This document shows, one piece after another, positions 8,993 to 20,800 of a DNA stretch of 64,000 nt. Under the pieces are notes generated by a model that saw only the letters and a list, made by a program, of their open reading frames with translations, ran no database searches and was not told the origin of the DNA. The translations under genes were made by a program, and so were the position numbers. Source of the DNA: Cupriavidus oxalaticus (GTDB taxonomy: Bacteria > Pseudomonadota > Gammaproteobacteria > Burkholderiales > Burkholderiaceae); assembly GCF_016894385.1 (NCBI RefSeq), contig NZ_CP069811.1:1402501-1466500 (forward strand), read 5' to 3'. The stretch's first letter is position 1; the number at the start of each line of letters is the position of its first letter.

Positions 8993-9853
8993 ATGATTCA
9001 TCCAGACATCGACAGCAACGATTCCCCACCGGGCACCCGCCCCCGCCTTCAGGACTTTCAGGGCAAGACGGCGATCATCACGGGCGCCGCGTCCGGCATC
9101 GGTCTGGCACTGGCCGATGCACTCGCGGCGCGCGGTGCCGACCTTGCGCTGGCCGATATCGACGCGCACGGGCTGGACGCCGCACGCGAGCGGCTCGCGC
9201 CCACCGGCAGGCGCATCTGCACGCGCGTACTGGACGTTTCCTCCGATGCGGACGTGCGCGACGCAGCAGCGCAGTTCGAGGCACAGGTGGGCCGCATCCA
9301 TCTGGTGTTCAACAATGCCGGCATCGACATGAGTGGCGAACTGGCGTCGTTATCCGGGCAGGACTGGACCCGTGCATTCGGCATCAACGTGTTTGGCGTG
9401 ATCCACGGCATCCGCCACTTCCTGCCGCTGCTGCGGCGGCACGGCGAGCCAGCCCATTTCGTCGCAACGGCGTCAGGCGCTGGCTTCTGGGTGAACGGCG
9501 GCTTTCCGATGGGCGCGTACTCAGCCACCAAATACAGCGTGGTGGCCCTCTGCGAGGCACTGGAGCAGGAACTCGACGGCACCGGCATTGGCGTCTCGGT
9601 GCTTTGTCCGGGCCCGGTGAAGACCCCCATCGCCGCACGCTCAAGCCATGCCAGCGAATCGTTCAAGGCCAGTGTTGCCGCCGGCACGGCGCCGGAACTG
9701 GTGGCCAGCCAGGCACTGGAGGCCATTCGCGCGGGCGAGTTCTATATCTTCACGCCGACACGCATGCGGCCGCGCCTGGAAGCGCGATTCGCGCGGATTC
9801 TGGGCGCACTGGAGCGCGCACCTGCCATCGCCACCGGAGCGCCCCCGGCATGA
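8993..9853 (+). CDS. SDR family oxidoreductase
   Basis: 286 residues with an unconserved leader of about 20 residues, then TGAASGIG, NNAGID, the serine in VATASGAG and the active-site YSATK. It is a classical SDR with all catalytic residues. The start at 8993 lacks a clear Shine-Dalgarno. It is the last intact gene of the plus-strand run before the accessory island; its stop codon is followed at once by the gene fragment at 9854 and the IS701 element. Product unknown beyond alcohol/ketone redox chemistry. Confidence 0.83.
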   Translation: MIHPDIDSNDSPPGTRPRLQDFQGKTAIITGAASGIGLALADALAARGADLALADIDAHGLDAARERLAPTGRRICTRVLDVSSDADVRDAAAQFEAQVGRIHLVFNNAGIDMSGELASLSGQDWTRAFGINVFGVIHGIRHFLPLLRRHGEPAHFVATASGAGFWVNGGFPMGAYSATKYSVVALCEALEQELDGTGIGVSVLCPGPVKTPIAARSSHASESFKASVAAGTAPELVASQALEAIRAGEFYIFTPTRMRPRLEARFARILGALERAPAIATGAPPA

Positions 9854-9941
9854 TCCATCCAGCCGCGCTTCGACGGTGAGGCGCAGGTCTGGTTCGAGGA
9901 AGACGCGGCGCTGCAGGCAGCGGCGTGCTCGCCACTCTTAG
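9854..9941 (+). pseudogene. fragment of a small protein, EthD-like
   Basis: In the frame directly after the SDR stop the sequence reads RFDGEAQVWFEEDAALQAAA, resembling the middle of EthD-domain proteins (FDG..ELWF.D.AAL.AA). There is no start and the frame runs into IS701. The same AALQAAACSPLL stretch recurs at 25146-25187 followed by different sequence, so the gene appears to have been broken by the island. The EthD assignment rests on about 25 residues. Confidence 0.4.
9900..9941 (+). repeat. 42-bp direct repeat, left copy (island boundary)
   Basis: It matches 25146-25187 with two mismatches over 42 bp (core GCGGCGCTGCAGGCAGCGGC). The copies are in the same orientation and enclose 15.2 kb holding IS701, the CDI locus and a Tn3 relic. 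This copy runs into the IS701 left end. Confidence 0.75.
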
Positions 9942-11210
9942 TACTACAGCCGTAGATCATAAAGGGAATGGAGGCAACCGCGCCTTTGGTAGCGGCAGAT
10001 CTTGGCACGAAGCTGATGCCGACGCCGCCATGCCGACCAGCCAAGGATATGCTGAATCGAATGGACCCCATGCCACAGCAGTCTCGATAGCAGACGGCGC
10101 AACTCAGGCACAGTCAGCGGAACCATGTCTTCAGGAGTTTTTTTTGACCTTGGTCTGAAGCACCACAAGAACCGCGTGAGCGAGCAGTGACAGGGTGATA
10201 TGCCTATACCATCCATGCCATTTGCGCACTTCATAGTGGTCTAGTCCGCATTCTCCCTTGGCCGCCTCGAAGCCGATTTCAATTTCCCATCGCCGGCCTG
10301 CAACCCGAACCAGCGTCTGCCGTGTGGCCTTGCGACGTGGGGCATGGACGACGTAAAAGGCATGCTCGGGCGTTTCGTCAAGTGAGCGCCGAACCAATAG
10401 ATAATGGCCCCAGCGCCTCTCTTCAGCGGTCATCTGCAAGCGCCACAAGGGTACAAGTGCCCAGTCGTACAAGCGCTCACCTTTGGCTCCTTGACCTGCT
10501 GACAGCCGCTTCCAGGCCCGTGTCGGTTGCGCCTGAGCAATTGCGTCGGCCCGCACATACGTTGGCCCTTGCCACCAGAGCGGCTCGTCTTTTGCCACCG
10601 CGAGTACAAAGGCCTGGTCACGGGATTCCAGCCATACCCGCAGCCGTCGATCCCCGCCGTAGACGGCGTCCCCGGTTACCCAACCACACGGCAGCCCGGC
10701 ATCCAGGGCGCGTTCAATCATTCGCCGCGCAAGTTGTGGTTTGGTTGCAAACTCAACCGATGGGGGAATTCCTGCGGCATGCCTGCGTGCTGAATCCTCT
10801 GCCCATTCCTGAGGAAGATACAACTCTCGGTCAATAAACGCCGAGCCTCCATGACCCGCGTAATTCAAGAACACCCCAATCTGACTGTTCTCAATCCGGC
10901 CGGCAGTGCCGCTGTACTGTCGCTTCACCCCGGCCGAATGCTGCCCCTTCTTGATAAAGCCCGTTTCATCAACGATCAACACCGCCGATGAACTCCGCCA
11001 ACTGCCACCCATTCTTGCGTTCTACACTGCTCAGCAATCCCTTCAGATACGCCAACGATCGCGCTCTCGGTTCTGGTCGCTTGAACAGAGTTTCAAGTCG
11101 ACTGTGGGCACTCTCCAATTCCCGCTGCCATTGCCTTGCCTTCGAAGTCATCTCGTCTATGAGTTATTTTTATTGACGAAATTTTACTTTAAAGAACTAC
11201 GGCTGTAGTA
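9942..11210. mobile_element. IS701-family insertion sequence, decayed
   Basis: Terminal inverted repeats TACTACAGCCGTAG lie at 9942-9955 and 11197-11210, enclosing about 1.27 kb with one transposase gene on the minus strand. The flanks are TTAG (9938-9941) and CTAG (11211-11214), fitting the YTAR target preference of IS701 elements but not an identical duplication. The uninterrupted TTAG is present in the right copy of the 42-bp repeat (25184-25187), so that sequence shows the pre-insertion target. Confidence 0.8.
10131..11151 (-). pseudogene. IS701-family DDE transposase, internal deletion and frameshift
   Basis: The N-terminus (from 11151, ending RKNGWQLAEFIGG) and the catalytic part (to 10131, starting VLIVDETGFIKKGQHS and containing RQYSGTAGRIENSQIGVF) are in different frames and overlap only at 10969-11012. 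Intact family members have roughly 40-45 residues between WQLAE and the VDETG aspartate motif; these are missing. GWVTGDAVYGGD (second Asp) and the C-terminal RWEIEIGFEAAKGECGLDHYE segment are present. Transposition by this copy is unlikely. Confidence 0.8.
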
Positions 11211-11332
11211 CTAGGCCGAGACCCACACCTATGCTGGCATTGCTGCCTGAGCAGGCCTACATTCGATCTGGACGCTGCACCACCACCACGATGCCATCGG
11301 CTCCCTTCCAGCCAGGGTTTAATTCCCCTCTG

Positions 11333-11797
11333 CTATTCCAGGAAGTTGACTCCCGACGCCAGAACCATGCGCTCAACCTGCCTCCAACCTTGGTCTTTAG
11401 GTACCCAAAGTAGGTGCGTCAGATCGGAAGCAGGCTCCCAAATAACCTTCGGCCCGGCGAAAAAAACTGGATATCCTCTGATTTCGCGGATGACGGCCGC
11501 ACCGAGCTCGAGAACGTCATGGAGCGATTCAATCTCTAGCACGCGCTCATTGAGAGCAAAATTACGACCTGATACAGCAAATTGAGCCCAAAGGGAAAGT
11601 AGCCGGTTCTCCGCAGCTAAGTACTGGGAGAGCTCACCGGTTTCCTCCGCAAGCTTGAAGAAAATAAAATTACATGCATTCGCTTCATCAATACTCAGGT
11701 AATGATCAAAGAAGGAGATCCTTTTCAACTCAAAGGAATAAGATGGATCAAAATCGGGATCAAACTTCACAGAGCTCAAAATTTTTTCGATTTCCAT
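11333..11797 (-). CDS. cdiI: candidate CDI immunity protein
   Basis: 154 residues, no recognised domain. It starts nine bases after the stop of the giant TpsA gene with GACGGGA as Shine-Dalgarno, the position expected of the immunity gene in contact-dependent inhibition loci. Codon use and base composition are visibly more AT-rich than the exoprotein gene upstream, as is usual for exchangeable toxin/immunity modules. The product is acidic at the N-terminus and soluble, with no signal peptide, consistent with a cytosolic toxin-binding protein. The function is inferred from position. Confidence 0.65.
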   Translation of the reverse strand: MEIEKILSSVKFDPDFDPSYSFELKRISFFDHYLSIDEANACNFIFFKLAEETGELSQYLAAENRLLSLWAQFAVSGRNFALNERVLEIESLHDVLELGAAVIREIRGYPVFFAGPKVIWEPASDLTHLLWVPKDQGWRQVERMVLASGVNFLE

Positions 11798-11806
11798 ATA
11801 TTCCCG

Positions 11807-14800
11807 TCACTTACTAATTTGAGTCATTCGATTTCCATCCCAAATGAATGTTCCTACGCGATTTCCTTTTTTATCAAAGGCCTTCCAGGCATCGTCGGCT
11901 CTGTGACCAGCCTTGTCAGGTGAATAGTAATTTCCATCCTCTGGATTGTAAAATACCGGGCTTCCTCTGGCGGCGTCCTTGACTTGATCAGGGGCTGAAG
12001 TGGTCCATCCGTTGGCTTGAGCAAATTCTCGCGCCTGCGGATTGGTCAATACGTCGTATCGTCCGTTGTCAGCACTAAAAATAGCCCCCAAGCTCTCCAC
12101 AGGCTTGAGCGGATTCGGCAAGATTGCCCCGACCACCGCCCCGACGTTCTCAATGGCCTCCAGCGCCGGCTGAACGATCGCCTGCACCACGTTTTGCCGC
12201 GACTGATCAGGCGTACCTGTCAAGGTACTTTCGTCACCATCATACTTCGGCTTGCCGGGTACCGAACCCGGCTTTTGGGGCTCGCCTGGTGTCGGCGGGA
12301 CGCTCGAGCCAGCAATCGGCGGGTGCATTGCCCAGTTGTATTGCGTGCCGAGCCCACCTGCGGCGCCTGCCGCCGCGGCGTCCTGCATGGAACCGCCAGT
12401 CGCTGCGCCGGCTCCTGCCGCCACAATTGTCCCGGCAATTTGCACCAGCGCCTTGTGGTCCTGCTCGGACAGTGTCTGCAGATCCGGGTTGTTCAGGATC
12501 TGCTGGCCCACGAGCTCAGCAGCTATTGTCGCGGCAGCGTCACCGGCTGCGCCGGCCGCGAAGCGGCCGCCCATGGCTTGTGCCATCAGCCCGCCGATGA
12601 CCGCATGCACCGCCACCTTCACTTCCGGCGGCTGGTTCTGCGTCAGCGTACCCACCTGGTCGTAGACCATCGGCGCCAGCTGCTGCGCCACCTGGCTCTG
12701 CAACTGGTGCAGTTCGCGCTGATCCTTCACCTTCTGTGCATCAAAGATCTTGTCGATGCTCTGGTTGGCGTTGGCCGTATCCCGGTTCAGGCCGGCAGCG
12801 GTCTTGTCGGCCGACTTGCCGGTCAACGCCCGCTGGCCCGCATTGTTGGCAATGATGACCGTGCCCGGCGCAATCGCACTCTTGGTGACGCCAGCCGCGC
12901 TGCCGTCAATCGACTTCTGCGCATTCCCCGCAGCGGTCGTCGCCAGGCTGCTGGCGCCGCTTTGCAGCAGGTTCGTGTTGCCCGCCCAGTTCACACCAGC
13001 CGGCTGTACCGGCCCCAGGTTCGGATCGCTCGCCGGCACGCTCTTGCCGCCGCTGTAGCTCGCCACCAGCGTCGTCGAGTCGCTGCTGTACTCGGCCTTG
13101 TTCTCGATGTCGCTGGTGGTGAGCGTCCCGGTCTTGAAGCGGTTGCTGGCCGGATCGGCGGTGCTCGCCAGGATCCCGCCCTTGAGGTCCGTGTTGCCCT
13201 TCACGTCGACGTTGAACCCGCCCTTGCCGGCATAGATGCCGCTCTGCTCCTGCACCGAGCTGTAGGTGCTGTCGGTATTGCCCTGCGTGACACTACCGCT
13301 GGCGTGCACTGTGGTGCCATAGCAGAACGGCGGCACACAGATGCTGGCCTGCATGCCCGACGATGATTCCTTGCGGTGGTAGGTCTCGGTGTCCGGGCGG
13401 CTCTCGATGTTCAGGTCCCGGCCCACCGTGCCGGCGACAGTGTCGCCGATCAGTTGTGCGCCCTTGAGGTTGGTGTCGCGGCCGCTCACCACCGTCACGC
13501 GGTCGGTGCCCACCACGTGTGAGTTGTGGTTCGTTACCGCCTCGCCGTTGGCCTTTGCCTTGTTCTGGCTCGCGGCCAGCTCGAGCGTGAAGCCGTTCTG
13601 GTCGCCGCCGAGACCGAATCCGACACCGATGCTGGCAGTGCTGCCTGAGCTGCGGCTGTCGAGGCTCGCGCGGTCCTGTGCGCTTTCCAGGGTCACGTCG
13701 CGCGCGGCAGAGAGGGTGACCGTCTTGCCCTCTATCTGCACCCCGCGCCCGCTGATGTCGCCGTCGATGGCGAAGCCCTCGGCGTCCTTCTGGGCGGAGC
13801 CGGTCGCCACGACGGTGACCGCATTGCCTGCCTTGACCGTCGTGCCCTGGTGGGTGCTCGACGTGCTGTGTGCTTCGCTTTGCTGGCTGCCGCCACCGAT
13901 GCTGGCGGTCACCTTGATCGCTGCCGTCTGGCTCACCCCGCCGCTGGTCACGGTCTGGATGCCCTGGATGCCGTTGGCAATCGCCAGGCCTGCCTGCACT
14001 CCGTAGAGCGTCGCCACCCGGCCATCCTTCTTGTCCTCGACGGCACGTGCGGCATTCTCCAGCGCCTGTGCGGCCGTCACGGTGTAGCCCGACAGCGCCA
14101 GCGTGGTGCCGTACTGGCTGGCGCGGTGGCGTTCGGTCTGGCTGGCAGAGTCCGTGCCCGGGTCAAGGGTCACGTTCTTGCCGATCATCGTCACATCGTT
14201 GCCGGCGGCGATGTCGGCGCCGCGCGCGGTGAGGTTCTCGCCTGCGCTCATGGTTACGTTGCCGGACTTGCTGACGACCTGGCTGCGGATGGTGTTCTGG
14301 GTGGTCTGGTTGGCGTCGGTGTGGTGCGACTCGCTGTGCACCCCCACGGTACCCGAGTACCCCGTGCCGCCCAGGTCGCCAATCTGGCGGCTGGTGCGGT
14401 CCGAGCGCTGCGACAGGGTGTCCTGCCCGGACAGGATGTCGATCTTGCCCTTGGCTGCCGACAGCGCCACATCGCCCTCGGCGGCGATGCCGCTGCCGGC
14501 GATGGTGACGTCGCCCGTGCGGGCCTTCACGCCCACGGTGTTGCCCGTGATCACGCTGGCGTTCTGCTTGCTGCTGGTGGTGGCGCCGCTGGCGTTGCTG
14601 GTCTGGCTGCCGAACGGCACCATGCCCACGCCGCTGTTGTTCGGGCCGCCGCCGAGATGGCGGGCCACGTCACCGGGGCTGGGTAACGCGCTACTGACGG
14701 TCCAGCCACTGCTGCTGGCGCTGTTGGAAGCCTGATAGGTGTCGGTCGACGCGCGCACCGCTACATCACGGGCTGCATCCAGCATGGCCGCGTCGCCCGC

Positions 14801-17800
14801 GCTGATCGTGCTGCCCGACACCAGAATGTTGCCGTCCAGCGCGCGGCCATCGGCATCGGTCTGGCCGTTGCCGGTGGCACGCACGCGCACATTGCCGGCT
14901 CCGGTCACGCTGCTGCCACTGCTGGTGGTGGTGACGCTCGACCCCTGGGCGTTGCTCTTCTGGTTGCCGATGCGCACAGCGACCTGGGGCAGGGTCAGCG
15001 CCGACGCGCCCAGTTCCTTGACCGTGCCGGTCACGCGGGAGACGGTGCTGGGGTCCTGCTGTACGGCCTGCAGGTTCTTGGCGGTATCGTAGGGGGTGCC
15101 GACGAGCGCCACCGACAGGCCGCTGGAACGGTTGCGCTGGCTGGCATCCTGGTACACACGATCCACGCCCTCGGCAATGGTCACGTTCTGCGCGAGGATA
15201 TCGATGTTGCCTGCGCTCGGCTTGTCCTTGTCTCCTTTGCTGCCCGCGATCAGGTCGCTACCGATGATGGCGGCATCCTTGCCGGCGGTGATGACGACGT
15301 TGCCGTTGCTGGCACCGACCACACTGCGGGCGTCGCTCTGGGTGATCGCCAGACTATGGCTTGCCCCGGACGCCTCGCTCTTGCCCACCGAGACGCCGAT
15401 GCCGCCCTGACCCGCGAAGCCGGAAATGCCGGACTTCTTGACCTGCAGGGCGTCGCTTGCCTCGCGACTGTTCTGCCCTGCGGTTGCCAACACATCGCCC
15501 CGGGTGGCGCTCAGCGCCACGCCATCGGTCGCTGCGATAGCGCTCTGGCGGATGGTCACATCGTTGCCGCCCTTGACGCGCACGTTATCGCCGGACAGCG
15601 TGCTGCCCACGCCGATGTCGCTGTGGCGGCTCGACTGCTCGCTGGTGGAATTCCGGGACACGAAGCTGCCGCTCTTGCGCTGGATATCGACGCTGCTATC
15701 GTGCAGTTCACGCGCCTCGGCCACGGTCACGTCGCGGTCGGCCACCACATTGAGGGTGCGGCCTCCCTGGCCGTTAGTGCCCGCCATCACGTTGGCGCCA
15801 ATCAGGCTCACATTGCCCTTGCCGTCGGTACGGTCCAGCCCGCCGCCCTGGCTTGCCGGCTTGACGGCGGCCAGCGTGGCATTGCCACCGGCCTCAAGAT
15901 TCACACCGACGATGCTTTGGTCGCGGCGGTGGTCCTCCTGCTGGCGCTGCCTGCTCTGGCGCGCCACGTTGTCGTGGGTCGTTTCGTTGGTGACGGCGCT
16001 GGCGTTCAGGTCGCCACCAGCCACCATGGTCAGATCGGTGCCGGCCTTGGCCTGGGTACCCTTGAGGGTAGTGTCACCGCCACTGCTGGTGGTGAGGCTG
16101 CCGCCGGTCTGGACCGTGCTGACGGCATGTTCGGTGCGGCTGCCTTCGCTGTGGTGCTTGTCGCTGTTGTAGACCGACTGGCTGGTCTTGCCTTCCAGCG
16201 CGTCGAAGGTGAGGTTGCGTCCAGCCAGCACGGCGGCGTCGCCGCCCGCATGGATGGTTGACCCGGTAGCGGTGAGGTCGCGGCCCGCCGAGAGCAGCAT
16301 GTCGCCGGTTGAGGTGATGCCCGCCTGCTGGCCATAGAGGCTAGTCGAGGCCTTCGAGTTGCCTGCCGCTGTCTGCGTGCCCCGCTGGTCGAACAGAGTC
16401 ACATTCTGGATGTCGCGCCCGGCGACCAGCCCCACCTTGTCCCCGATGATCTGGCCGGACTGGTTCAGGATGTCGCGTCCCGCCGAAATGGCCGTGGTGC
16501 CCTGGCTGCGAATCGCACCACCCCGGTTCACCACATCGCCCCTGGCCGCAATCGACAGGCGGCCCCTGGCGTCGACAATACCGCTGTTGTGCATCGTGCC
16601 GGCACTGTGCAGCTCCAGGTCGTCGGCGGCAATCAATGCGCCGTTGGCCTGCAGGTCGGCGGCATGCGCACGCGCGAGGTAGATGCGCGGCACCAGCACG
16701 CTCTGGGTGCTGCCGTCCGGCAGTGTGACGGTCTCCGACACCAGCCAGACGATGTCTGAGGTGAGCGCATCCATCTGTGCCGCAGTGAGCGCCATGCCCG
16801 GCAGGATGTTGAACTGCTGCGCGGCATGCACGCCGGAGGCCATCAGGGCCTTGTACTGCTCTTCGGCACTGTCGTAGCCCGCGAGGGTGACCCGGCCGGT
16901 CAGGCGTGTCACCTGGTCGCGGATCAGTTTCTGTTCGTAGAAGCCGTCGCCCAGGCGCTTGTGCGTCATGGCCGGGTCGATCCCGAGCAGCCCCAGCATG
17001 TAGTCCGACGAGAGGAAGTTGCCGTATTGGGTAAAACGCGGGTCGGTCTCGATGAGGTATGAATAGCCCGGCTCGGTGTGGTACTTGTAGAGGCCGTTGC
17101 TCGGCAGGCTGAGCGGCGCGTTGGCCAGCGTCACGGCGTTCACGCCGTGTGCGCTCACCTGGGTGCCGGTCACGGTCGTGCTGCCGGTGCCCGCCATCGG
17201 GTCGCCCTTGCCGACATCCTCGTTGTGGATGTCGCCGCCGAAGATGGCCAGACGCTGGCCGGCGGTGATGTTGCCGGCAACCTTGCCGACCACCACAGGG
17301 GGCATCACCACGCTCGGCTGGACCACCGGTCCCACGTCCTGGGTCGTGTCCTTGCTCCACGCATAAGTGGAAACAATGTCCTGCGTCGTGCGCTGGTAGA
17401 GCGTCTGGCCGATATTGGTGACGGTAGTGTTGCCGAACTGGCCGGAGTCCAGCGTGCCGGAGGTGGTGCTCTGGTCGCCGATCTGCATGCTGCCGCCCGC
17501 GGCAATGGTGCTGTAGCGGTTGGTCAGGCTGCCGACGTTGGCCAGGATCATGGCCCCGCCCGAGACCAGGTTCGCCGACGGCTGATTCGGGTTGGCGTCG
17601 CGCTCGGTGGTCGTCGTGGTCGTGGTATCCCGCGCGATCTCGACACGCTGCCAGCCGCGCTGCGCATCGTTGCGGGTTTCATACTCGGTGCCGGGGTCGT
17701 AGTGGATGTCCCGGTCGTAACCGTCCCAGTAGTTGACCTGCAGCACGCCGTTGCTTTCGCTGAGCGTGTTGTAGTCGATCGGGGTGGCCACCCCGTTGAT

Positions 17801-20800
17801 ATCGACCACCAGGCGCTGCTTGCCGTCGTCGCGCGACAGGATCTGCGCGGCAGTGAAGGTGGCATCGATGGGGGTCTTGTAGGGACCTTCCCAGAGCGCC
17901 TGCGTGCACCCCATCTGCTCATATGGGTTGGTGGTGTGGCAGTGGATGTACTTCTCGCGCTTGAGCTGGTGCTTGGTCTCGACGGTGGTGTCACTGACGA
18001 TCACCGGGTCCGGGCGCTGGTTGATCAATTCCTGCGCCGCGATCTCAACCACGCTGTAGTCGCTGCCGCCCTCGATGGTGCTGCGGTCGTTAAGCACGCG
18101 GCCGGTGCGGTTGCGGAGGTAGCCCCGCGCGTCGCGCTCGCCGTTGGCGGCGATGTTCAGGTCGCCCAGGCTGTAGTAGGTGGCGCCGTCCGTGTTGGTG
18201 ACCAGCTCGCGTCCATACACGTTCAGGGTATCGGTCGCCGCCATGATGGCTGCGGCCCCGGTGTTGCGGATCTCGCGGGCGTTGGCGGTGACCGTATCGC
18301 CAATCAGCGTCCCGGTGTTGCTGAGCGTGTCGCTGTTGGTGGTGAGCGTATCGCCCTCGATGCGGCCCGCGTTGGCGATATCCGCCGAGGCGTTCAGGGT
18401 CGTGGCCGCCGAATTGATGGTGGCGCCGGCCGCGTTGACGATGCGGCTGCCGTTGAGCGTGAGGGCGTTGACGGCCTCGAGCCGTCCCTGGTTGGTGAAG
18501 ACGCCGGTGGTGCCAAAGGTGAAGTTGTGCTCGGCCTTGAGCAGATTGCCCGCGACATTGGTGTAATCGCCCTGCATGGCAAGGCGCAGATCCCGGCCGC
18601 TGTGGACGGTGCCGACCCCGGTGAACGCGCCCGTGTCGATGCCGATATCGCCGTCGGCGACTACCTTGCCGCCCTGGTTGGACAACGAGGCCACCTGCAC
18701 GGCGCTGTTGCCGCCCGAGGCGACGCTGCCGCCGTCATTGTTCAGCGCGGCAGCGGCGCCATTGATCGCCAGGCCGGTGCCGCCGTAGACCTGGCCGCCG
18801 GCATTGTTGAACGACTGGCCCACGTCAAGGACCTGCGCACCGCCCGAGACCATTTGTGCGCCTGTGGTATTGGCCAGCTGCTGCGCCTGGACCTGCACAT
18901 CGCCATTGCCGCCAACCATGGCGCTGTTGGTGTTGCGGAGGCTGGATGCCGCCACGCGGGTCTTGCCGGTGCCGGTGTTGACGATCTGGCCAGCGTCGTT
19001 GGTGAGGGTGCCGGCTGACGAAACATCGAGGGCTGTGCCGCCCTGCAGTACCCCGCTGGTGTTATCCACGTTCCCGCCGAGCGCGGCGCTCAGGTCCTCG
19101 TCGGCCAGGATCGTGCCCTGTCGGTTCGACAGCGAAGCGCCAGCGAACTGGACCGCCTTGCCCGAGATGGTGCCACCATCGTTGCGCCAGGCCACTTGGC
19201 TGCCAGCGACCGTCAGGCGCTGCCCGGCGTAGATGTGGCCGCCGGAGTTGTCCGCCGACTGGGTCAGGTGCAGGCCTAGGTCGGTGCCGGCGATCAGCTG
19301 GGCGCCGCCGGTGTTGATCAGCTGATCGGCGGTGACCGTTGCGGCGCCATTGCCGCCGATCACGCCATTGCCGGCGTTCTCGATGCGCTGGGCACGGATG
19401 GCTGCCAGCCCGCCCCCGGCGTTGGTCACGCGGCCCCCGGCATTGCTCAGCTGGCCGTCGGCGGACAGCGTCAGGTCGCCCGCCTCGGTCAACATCTGCC
19501 CGCCGGTGTTGTCGGCATTGCCTCGGATCCCCAGGGTGGCACCGTTCTGCGCATAGAGCATGCCGCCCCGGTTGGAGAGCTGCTGCGCGCCGGCGTCGAT
19601 CCATGCGGCGCTCACCTTGGCACCGTCGCTGCGCAAGAGGCCTGCGGCGTTGGTCGTCAGGCCCTGGCCGGCGGTGACAGTGGCGTTGGCCAGATCGAGC
19701 GCGCAGGCCTGTGCCGTCAGCGCCATGGCGCCCGCGGCGCGCGTCTGGCTGCCGGCGAGGCTGACACTGCTGCCGGAGAGGGTGACGTTGCTACCGGCCA
19801 GGTTCTGGCCGGTGGCTGAGACCCCCTGCGCTCCAGCGACGGACAGGTTGCCCGCCTGCGTCATATTGCCGTTGGCATCGATGCCCGCGGCAAGCGTCCC
19901 GCTGGACTGCACCGATTGGCCAGCCACGGCGAGATCGTGGCCCGCAATCAGGGCGCCGGCATTCTGGATGTCGCCTGCGCTGGTGGCCGAGAGGTTGGCG
20001 CCGGCGGCCGTGGTCCCCAGACTGTCGATGCCGTGCGCGCCGTGCATGGCCAGGTTGCCGGTGGCGGAGGTGCTCCCGGCAAGCGTCACGCGCCCGGCGC
20101 TGTCGATCGAGAAATCCCCCGCCTGCGCCGCCAGCGTGCCGGCGCTGCGCACGCCCACGCCAGCTTCCGTGCCAAGGAGGCGAATGCGATTCGCGTACAT
20201 CCCGCCCAGGTTCGACACGTCGATGCCGACCGTTGGCGCCGTGCCTTCGCCCTGGATCACCTGCACGCCCAGGCTCGCGTAATCGACCTGGTTGGCGCCC
20301 GCAATGACATTGGCCTGGTTCGCCCACAGGTTGGCATTGACCGTCACCGAGCGGGCGATCAGGTCCACCTGGTCGAGATTGGTGCCGTTGAAGCCCTGGC
20401 CCTCGACCTGGATGCCGCCGCGCGTGACGCGGAAGGCGGCGAGGCTGCCGTCGCCACCGAACACCGGCGTGCCGGTGGTGAGCGTGGCGCGATTGACATT
20501 CAAAAATCCAACGCCGTTTAGCGACAGCCCGTTGACGTTCGAGATAATGACATCGGCGCGCTGTCCGGCGATTTCGATATAGCCATTCAACTGGCTGGGC
20601 GCGGTGCCAGTGACCTCGTTCAGGATCACCCGCGCCGGGCCGCTGGCGCCCAGGTTGGCGTTGCCCGGCACATACCCGCCCAGTTGCGTTTGGGTAATGC
20701 TGGTGGCGTTATTGAGAATCGCACCACGTCCATCGACCGAGAACTGCTGGTACTGGTTGTGCGACACGCCAGCGGCCGATGGAGCCTGAATATTGACCAG

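Noticed and set aside
11214..11332. short LHHHHD-encoding stretch beside the CDI locus, possible orphan toxin tip
   Set aside because: Only about 20 codons, on the strand opposite to the CDI genes, with no supporting sequence around it.
17078..19018. 646-codon plus-strand frame inside cdiA
   Set aside because: Antisense shadow of the repetitive haemagglutinin region; no start signal or domain.
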